From Agromyces sp. (GTDB lineage Bacteria > Actinomycetota > Actinomycetes > Actinomycetales > Microbacteriaceae), in contig JAPSJU010000059.1 in NCBI GenBank assembly GCA_031178025.1, positions 1 through 10,411 of the forward strand: a stretch of DNA of 10,411 nt, read 5' to 3'. Shown here piece by piece: positions 6,459 through 10,411 of this stretch. The notes under the pieces are model-generated. The model searched no databases, was not told the DNA's origin, and saw nothing but the letters and a program-made list of their open reading frames with translations. Position 1 is the first letter of the stretch. Every line of letters starts with the position of its first letter. The position numbers were made by a program, and so were the translations under genes.

Positions 6459-7589
6459 TCAGCCCACGCATTCACGTCGCCGACGGCGCTCGGACGACCT
6501 CGCCTCGACACGGCTCCTCATGCGCTGCGCCGGCACCTCGACGAGGTAGTACATGCCGATTCCGATGCCGATGCCCGCCGCCATCGTGACCGCGAAGGAG
6601 GTGATGAACGGGAACGGCTCGAGGATGTCTCGCAGGGCGGACCCCGCCGTGAGGTGGACCAGGTAGATGGAGTAGCTCGCCAGGCCGATGACGACGACCG
6701 GTCGCCACAGGCTGATCCTGGTGAACACGCGCCGGACGACGCCGTCGCCCGGGGCGAGTCCGTAGGCGATGACGATCGCCGCCGCGACGCTCTGGACGGA
6801 GAACCTGAACGTGTCCCGGAACATCTCGTCCCGGATCACGAGGCTCGCGGCGTACATGGCGAGGGCTGCGATCACCGCGACGTCGCTTCCGATCAGCCGC
6901 GAATACCAGGTGCGCGGTTCACCGGCTCTCATCCACGCGAAGTACCCGACCGCCAGGAGCATTCCCCACGCGATTCCGTCGAGGCGGGTGTCCGAGCCGT
7001 AGTAGATGCGGCCCTCGACGGGCTCGCCGAGCGCGATGACCACGCGCAGCCCGGTCGACACGACGATGGCGGCCGCCGCGATGATCGCGGTGCCGTGCAC
7101 CCAGAATCCCCGGCGCACGAGCAGCATCCAGACCAGAGCGAAGACGATGTAGAACTGCTCCTCGATGGACAGGCTCCACACGACGCCGCTCCCGGGCAGC
7201 ACCTCGGGAACCTGGCCGATCTTGAGCCAGTTGAAGACGAAGAACACCTGGGCGAGGAATGCTCCCCAGTCGACGCGTCCGCCCAGCACGGCGAAGACCA
7301 GCGTGGGAGCGATGATCGCCACGACGAACGGCGGCGCGATCTTGAATGCGCGCCGCCGGTAGAACCCCACCGCTGAGAAGCCGCCCGTCCTGTCGCGTTC
7401 GCGAAGCAGCAGGTACGTGATGATGAACCCGGAGATCGTGAAGAAGATGGTGACACCGCTGCCGCCGGGGACGATCGCACCCGCGCCCGAATGCGCGACG
7501 ACCACGACGAGCACGGCGTACGCGCGCATGGCGTCGATGTGGGCGAAACGGTTCGCTCCGTTGACCGGAACCGCAACCGACGAGGACAT
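6459..7589 (-). CDS. OafA-type membrane acyltransferase (acyltransferase family 3)
   Basis: A 376-residue polytopic membrane protein of the acyltransferase-3 family, which transfers acetyl or other acyl groups from the cytoplasmic side to sugars of surface glycans. Key features are HIDAMRAYAVLVVVVAH (Arg22 and the essential His33), FFTISGFIITYLLLRE (49-64), FYRRRAFKIAPP (76-87), WSLSIEEQFYIVF (138-150), YYGSDTRLDGIAWGM (196-210), and a last helix ending YLVEVPAQR before a basic tail. About ten membrane segments are seen; there is no fused SGNH domain. I chose ATG at 7589. GTG at 7667 and ATG at 7622 are in frame but would put a nine-G tract inside the coding region. A 105-base gap separates it from the HAD gene, so they may share a transcript. 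Substrate unknown. Confidence 0.9.
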   Translation of the reverse strand: MSSSVAVPVNGANRFAHIDAMRAYAVLVVVVAHSGAGAIVPGGSGVTIFFTISGFIITYLLLRERDRTGGFSAVGFYRRRAFKIAPPFVVAIIAPTLVFAVLGGRVDWGAFLAQVFFVFNWLKIGQVPEVLPGSGVVWSLSIEEQFYIVFALVWMLLVRRGFWVHGTAIIAAAAIVVSTGLRVVIALGEPVEGRIYYGSDTRLDGIAWGMLLAVGYFAWMRAGEPRTWYSRLIGSDVAVIAALAMYAASLVIRDEMFRDTFRFSVQSVAAAIVIAYGLAPGDGVVRRVFTRISLWRPVVVIGLASYSIYLVHLTAGSALRDILEPFPFITSFAVTMAAGIGIGIGMYYLVEVPAQRMRSRVEARSSERRRRRECVG

Positions 7590-7592
7590 CGG

Positions 7593-7601
7593 CCCCCCCC
7601 C
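7593..7601 (-). repeat. Nine-G homopolymer in the translation start region of the membrane acyltransferase
   Basis: On the coding strand the sequence reads AAGGGGGGGGGCCGATG, so the only Shine-Dalgarno-like purine run is an uninterrupted G9 tract ending three bases before the ATG. Length changes here would alter spacing to the start codon, or change reading frame if an upstream start is used. The assembly could also miscount such a run. Confidence 0.85.
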
Positions 7602-7748
7602 TTGCCTGAGTGTGGACGTCATGCGCGGACATGACCACGCGATCAACAGGGTGACGTTGCCTCGCACCGTCGATCGAGGCTACCGCGACCTTGCGTCGAA
7701 AGTGTGACAGTCGCGTGAACAACGGCTCGTTCGGGGGACAGAATGGGC

Positions 7749-7754
7749 TAGCCT
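7749..7754 (+). promoter_or_regulatory. Candidate -10 box (TAGCCT) for a leaderless transcript
   Basis: TAGCCT matches TANNNT and is followed by exactly six bases (CCCGGT) and then ATG at 7761, so transcription probably starts at the start codon. No Shine-Dalgarno sequence is present, which agrees with leaderless translation. The arrangement repeats that at 1202-1214. Confidence 0.45.
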
Positions 7755-7760
7755 CCCGGT

Positions 7761-8210
7761 ATGGGCCCCGAGAAGGTATGGCGACTCTCGCACGCGGCGT
7801 ACGCGGCACGGATACCGCTCGCGCCGTGGCTGCTCAAGACCGTCAACTACTTCCTGTTCCGCGTCGTGCTCCCGTTCGAGGTCCGCACCGGACCCGGCCT
7901 GGAGATGTGGCACCGCGGCCTCGGCACGGTCGTGCACCCGAACGTCGAGATCGGTTCCGGCGTTCGCATCGCCCACGGCGTGACCATCTCCGGCACGCCG
8001 TCGGGCACGAGTCACATCGAGGACGGCGTGACGATCGCGGCCGGCGCGATCCTCCTCCCCCGCCGGATGCAGCCGTTCCGCATCGGCGCGGGCGCGATCA
8101 TCGGCGCCGGGGCCGTCGTCGTCGGCGACGTCCCTGCCGGCGCCATCGTCAGGGGCGAGCCGGCGAAGATCCATCCGCGAGCCGACGATCGGGTCGCTCA
8201 GCGGTCCTGA
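7761..8210 (+). CDS. Serine-acetyltransferase-like hexapeptide-repeat acyltransferase
   Basis: A 149-residue cytoplasmic left-handed beta-helix enzyme, expected to transfer acetyl from acetyl-CoA to a hydroxyl. Residues 1-45 are a helical/hydrophobic lead-in. Hexapeptide repeats follow: HPNVEIGSGVRIAHGVTISG (59-78) with His59 and His72, the latter at the place of the catalytic histidine of serine acetyltransferases, then IEDGVTIAAGAILL, and IGAGAIIGAGAVVVGDVPAGA with the closing RGEPAK. It is much shorter than CysE and lacks its N-terminal domain; it resembles the short transferases of exopolysaccharide loci (WcaB-like), so a sugar is the likelier acceptor than serine. Monocistronic, probably leaderless, and convergent with the flippase gene, overlapping it by 13 bases. 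Confidence 0.85.
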   Translation: MGPEKVWRLSHAAYAARIPLAPWLLKTVNYFLFRVVLPFEVRTGPGLEMWHRGLGTVVHPNVEIGSGVRIAHGVTISGTPSGTSHIEDGVTIAAGAILLPRRMQPFRIGAGAIIGAGAVVVGDVPAGAIVRGEPAKIHPRADDRVAQRS

Positions 8211-8230
8211 TCCCGGGCGAGCCGGCGAAG
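8153..8230. repeat. 16-bp perfect direct repeat across a convergent gene junction
   Basis: GGGCGAGCCGGCGAAG occurs at 8153-8168, encoding the GEPAK segment of the hexapeptide transferase, and again at 8215-8230, inside the 3' end of the flippase gene. The offset is 62 bases, so the copies are not in the same frame. The flanking bases differ on both sides. Confidence 0.8.
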
Positions 8231-9487
8231 CACGTCGACGAAATCCCGACGGCGCGGCACCAGGTCGCGGACGGGCAGGCGAAGGGCGACGGCGAGGATC
8301 CCGAGCAGCACGAGGTAGGAGATCGCCGAAGCCAGGGCTGCGCCGATCGCGCCCAGCCACGGTCCGAGCAGGAGCAGCCCGACGATCCCGAGCACGAGTG
8401 AGACCACCTGGGCCAGCGACATCCGGATGCCCTTGGCATCGGCGGCGAGCGCCATCGAGACGACGAAGCTCGCGATCATCGCGCTGCTCCCGAGAAGGGC
8501 GATGACCGCGACCGGCACGGAGCCGGCGAAGGCGTCACCGAAGACCACCGGAATGAGCAGTACGGACGCTACGACCGAAATGGGGTACACGAGGACCCCC
8601 GCGGCGATGCCGGCCCGAGCGGCCTGCGCCTGCACCGAACGGCGCTCGGAACCCTCGGAGCGCGCCACCGAGGTGAAGTAGCTGGCGCCCAGTGCCTGGC
8701 CGAGCGCCAGAGGCACGGCGGCCACCGTTGCCGCGACCGAGTAGATGCCCGCCTGGAAGGCACCGATGAGCGGAAGCGCGATCACCTGGTCGAGCTTGCT
8801 CGATGCGGCCTCGGCGAGCGCGCTGCCGAAGTACTTCACCCCGCTCCGTGCCGTGGCGGGCAGCGAGAGGATCGGTCCCGACCACCGCACGCGCACGAGC
8901 ACGATGCCCAGGACGAAGGTCGCGACGGATCCGATCACGTTCGAGATCAGGACCGACGACACGGAGGCGACGCCGAAGACCCAGGCGACGGACACCAGCA
9001 CCAGGTAGATCGACGGCTGGATCACCTGCATCGCGAACACGGCCCGGTACCGGCGGTGCGCCACCAACAAGCCGACGTCGAGAGCCCAGGCGGCCGCGAG
9101 GGGCGAGAGCAGCAGGCCCGCGCTGGCGGCGATGCGCGCGTCGGGCTCGAAGCTCGAGAAGATGGTGGCCCACGCGAGGGCCGCCAACGGGATGGCGAGC
9201 AGCGTGCTCGCGGCCACGAGGCGTCGCGCCGTTCGGAGGACGACCGTCCCGTCGGTCGTGGCGGCCTGCCGTCGCACCTCGAGCGGCAGGCCCATGGCCA
9301 GGATGACGGGAACGATGACGAACAGGGCGATGGCCGCCGCGGTCTCGCCGCGTCCATCCGGCCCGATCGCCCTCGCCACGATCGGCGCGGTCGCCAGCGA
9401 CAGGACGGCCGACATCGTCCGGCCGAGGACGAGCAGCGACGGCGACTCGACCGAGAAGGCGCCGGTCAGCCGTCGCCACCACTTCAC
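8198..9487 (-). CDS. Polysaccharide flippase (MOP superfamily, Wzx-like)
   Basis: A 429-residue membrane protein with about 12 to 14 predicted helices. The N-terminal pattern SLLVLGRTMSAVLSLATAPI followed by VARAIGPDGRGE (38-48) is typical of actinobacterial polysaccharide_synt/MOP transporters, which move undecaprenyl-linked repeat units to the outer face of the membrane. The start is GTG at 9487: its GTGA overlaps the TGA of the upstream acetyltransferase and GAGGG lies six bases ahead. Longer readings to 9760 overlap that gene entirely and are out of frame with its protein. Genetic coupling to an acetyltransferase and a ligase/polymerase suggests the three handle one glycan. A different lipid-linked substrate such as a teichuronic-type unit cannot be excluded. 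Confidence 0.9.
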   Translation of the reverse strand: MKWWRRLTGAFSVESPSLLVLGRTMSAVLSLATAPIVARAIGPDGRGETAAAIALFVIVPVILAMGLPLEVRRQAATTDGTVVLRTARRLVAASTLLAIPLAALAWATIFSSFEPDARIAASAGLLLSPLAAAWALDVGLLVAHRRYRAVFAMQVIQPSIYLVLVSVAWVFGVASVSSVLISNVIGSVATFVLGIVLVRVRWSGPILSLPATARSGVKYFGSALAEAASSKLDQVIALPLIGAFQAGIYSVAATVAAVPLALGQALGASYFTSVARSEGSERRSVQAQAARAGIAAGVLVYPISVVASVLLIPVVFGDAFAGSVPVAVIALLGSSAMIASFVVSMALAADAKGIRMSLAQVVSLVLGIVGLLLLGPWLGAIGAALASAISYLVLLGILAVALRLPVRDLVPRRRDFVDVLRRLARDQDR

Positions 9488-10119
9488 TGCGTGCCCTCGC
9501 GCTTCGCGATCTCCTCGAGCACCCGCCGCGCCTCGGCCGGATCGAGCGACCACGGCGCCCGAGCACGAAGCTGCGCGCGTTCCCCTTCCGTGAGTCGTTC
9601 GCCGATGACTCGAGCGGGATTCCCCGCGACGATGGTGAAGTCGTCCACCGGCCGCGTCACGACGGCTCCCGCGCCGATGACCGCACCGTCGCCGATGCGA
9701 TCGCACGCCGGCAGGATGGTCACGTTCGCGCCGATCCACACGTCGTTCCCGATCGTGCACGCGGTGCGCGGCACATCGGCCTCGGCGTCGGCGAACCCGA
9801 GCTTCGGGTTGTACCAGTAGGGGTGCATGCTGAGCGAGTCGATCGGATGCGCCGCTCCGAATCGCCGGACGTTCGGGCCGATCGACACGTACGCGCCGAT
9901 GGTCGTCGAACGGTCCGCCATCCCGGGCTGCAGCAGTGAGCCGTACGAGTAGGCGCCCACGACGACGCCGTGATGCTCGTCGAGCACCCTCCGCAGGGTG
10001 ACCGAGGTGAACTGGCCGCCCTCGCGCTTCGTCACCAGCCGGAGCAACCGCTCCCGTACCGGGAGGCGGGGGTAGTACCGCGCGATGAGGCGCCCGAGGC
10101 GGCTCTCGATCATTCGCAT
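9484..10119 (-). CDS. Hexapeptide-repeat O-acetyltransferase (xenobiotic/CatB-type fold)
   Basis: A 211-residue left-handed beta-helix acetyltransferase. Residues 50-85 hold the first coils (GAYSYGS, TTIGAYVSIGPNV), then FGAAHPIDSLSMHPYWYN (88-104) with His91 in the loop that carries the catalytic histidine in the xenobiotic acetyltransferase group. Next come CTIGNDVWIGANVTIL (121-136) and IGDGAVIGAGAVVT (142-155), AGNPAR (165-170), and a charged C-terminal helix. Although the family includes Vat and CatB drug-modifying enzymes, the operon setting favours acetylation of a sugar in a surface glycan or its precursor. ATG at 10119 has GGAG five bases upstream; a second ATG at 10113 would have 11. 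It starts 13 bases after the ligase-like gene and overlaps the flippase by 4. Confidence 0.9.
   Translation of the reverse strand: MRMIESRLGRLIARYYPRLPVRERLLRLVTKREGGQFTSVTLRRVLDEHHGVVVGAYSYGSLLQPGMADRSTTIGAYVSIGPNVRRFGAAHPIDSLSMHPYWYNPKLGFADAEADVPRTACTIGNDVWIGANVTILPACDRIGDGAVIGAGAVVTRPVDDFTIVAGNPARVIGERLTEGERAQLRARAPWSLDPAEARRVLEEIAKREGTQ
9494..9498 (-). promoter_or_regulatory. Ribosome binding site deciding the flippase GTG start
   Basis: GAGGG lies six bases before GTG at 9487, within the last codons of the upstream acetyltransferase. Together with the 4-base GTGA overlap it supports this start over upstream in-frame codons. Confidence 0.6.
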
Positions 10120-10132
10120 TCGTGCTCCATGG

Positions 10133-10411
10133 TCATTCCATGCCCGGGCGGGCGCGAGTCGTCGACAGGGTGATCATGCCAGCGCAAGCGCCGCCGAGGA
10201 GTCCGACCAGGAGGCTCGTCGGATACCCGGCGGGCATCGGCGCCACGAACGACGCGGCCAGGAGCCCGAGCAGCGCAGCCGCCGCGCCGACGCCCGTCGA
10301 GGAGTGGCTGCGGATCGCCGCGAGCGCCGGAACGACGAGGGCGGCCACGAACGCGAGCACCCCGACGATGCCGCACTTCGCCCACGTCCAGAGATAGAAG
10401 TTGTGCGCGAA
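10133..10411 (-). CDS. O-antigen ligase/polymerase-family membrane protein, C-terminal part
   Basis: Partial gene: the reading frame is open to the right edge and 92 residues are visible. They begin FAHNFYLWTWAKCGIVG, matching the Wzy_C/O-antigen ligase family motif in which a conserved His-Asn starts the large periplasmic-loop exit before a Gly-rich membrane segment. Two or three more hydrophobic segments (LAFVAALVVPALAAI, GAAAALLGLLAASFVAP, LLVGLLGGACAGMITL) and a short basic tail follow. Such proteins polymerise or ligate lipid-linked glycan units outside the membrane. An internal GTG at 10360 is not a credible start because the conserved motif lies upstream of it. It heads the visible operon with the acetyltransferase and flippase. 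Ligase versus polymerase cannot be told from this fragment. Confidence 0.75.
   Translation of the reverse strand, partial: FAHNFYLWTWAKCGIVGVLAFVAALVVPALAAIRSHSSTGVGAAAALLGLLAASFVAPMPAGYPTSLLVGLLGGACAGMITLSTTRARPGME

Larger units (their letters stand above)
7590..7760. promoter_or_regulatory. Divergent intergenic region between the membrane acyltransferase and the hexapeptide transferase
   Basis: This 171-base region must hold promoters for both flanking genes. On the minus strand TAGCCT (7682-7677) is a plausible -10 box that would give a leader of about 80 bases before ATG 7589, or a nearly leaderless start at GTG 7667. On the plus strand TAGCCT at 7749-7754 serves the gene at 7761. Neither has an obvious -35 box. 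I see no operator-like inverted repeat. Confidence 0.4.

Noticed and set aside
6264..7376. A 370-codon plus-strand open frame opposite the membrane acyltransferase
   Set aside because: It is Asp-, Arg- and His-rich low-complexity translation, antisense to a clear acyltransferase with conserved motifs.
7761..8210. Calling this gene cysE, a cysteine-biosynthesis serine acetyltransferase
   Set aside because: It lacks the N-terminal helical domain of CysE, is too short, and has no cysteine synthase neighbour.
7680..8360. A 226-codon minus-strand open frame opposite the hexapeptide transferase
   Set aside because: Arg/Pro/Asp-rich with no recognisable fold; the plus-strand frame has clear hexapeptide repeats and a promoter-like box.
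9488..9760. Upstream extension of the flippase by 91 codons
   Set aside because: The extension lies inside the acetyltransferase gene in another frame, is Arg/His-rich, and adds no membrane segment. GTG at 9487 has a ribosome site and the 4-base overlap.
1..10411. Mobile elements, CRISPR arrays, tRNA or rRNA genes
   Set aside because: No transposase, integrase, regularly spaced repeat, cloverleaf or conserved RNA segment was seen on either strand.

Overview
The window is GC-rich and almost fully coding, with actinobacterial signals: TANNNT-type -10 boxes, GTG starts, hairpins without U-tracts and an LPXTG surface protein. It reads as a chromosomal envelope-polysaccharide region from an actinomycete, most likely Micrococcales/Microbacteriaceae. 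That assignment is an inference from composition and gene style. No marker gene, tRNA, rRNA, mobile element or CRISPR array is present.

Layout from right to left. A compact minus-strand operon enters at the right edge. It holds the C-terminal end of an O-antigen ligase/polymerase-type membrane protein (stop at 10133), a hexapeptide-repeat acetyltransferase (10119-9484) and a polysaccharide flippase (9487-8198) joined to it by a 4-base GTGA overlap. A small serine-acetyltransferase-like gene (7761-8210, plus) converges on the flippase and overlaps its 3' end by 13 bases. Across a 171-base divergent intergenic region lies a second minus-strand block: an OafA-type membrane acyltransferase (7589-6459), a phosphomannomutase-like HAD-IIB protein (6353-5592) and a DUF4012 membrane-anchored extracellular protein (5595-3736), the last two joined by an ATGA overlap. 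A small Ig-like LPXTG wall-anchored protein (3655-3161) and a UDP-glucose 6-dehydrogenase (2997-1696) follow, separated by a strong perfect hairpin. The left end holds a plus-strand VanZ-like gene (1214-1720), which overlaps the dehydrogenase tail to tail, and a divergent DUF418/DUF1624-type integral membrane protein (1132-38).

Working together (inference): the dehydrogenase supplies UDP-glucuronate and the HAD protein may act on a sugar phosphate. The flippase and ligase/polymerase export and join repeat units in a Wzx/Wzy-like route. Up to four acyltransferase-type proteins could decorate the polymer. DUF4012 and the LPXTG protein act at the cell surface. No glycosyltransferase or priming enzyme lies in the window, so the rest of the locus probably continues beyond position 10411. 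The least understood and most interesting element is the translationally coupled HAD-DUF4012 pair. A nine-G tract in the ribosome-binding region of the membrane acyltransferase is also worth a look.
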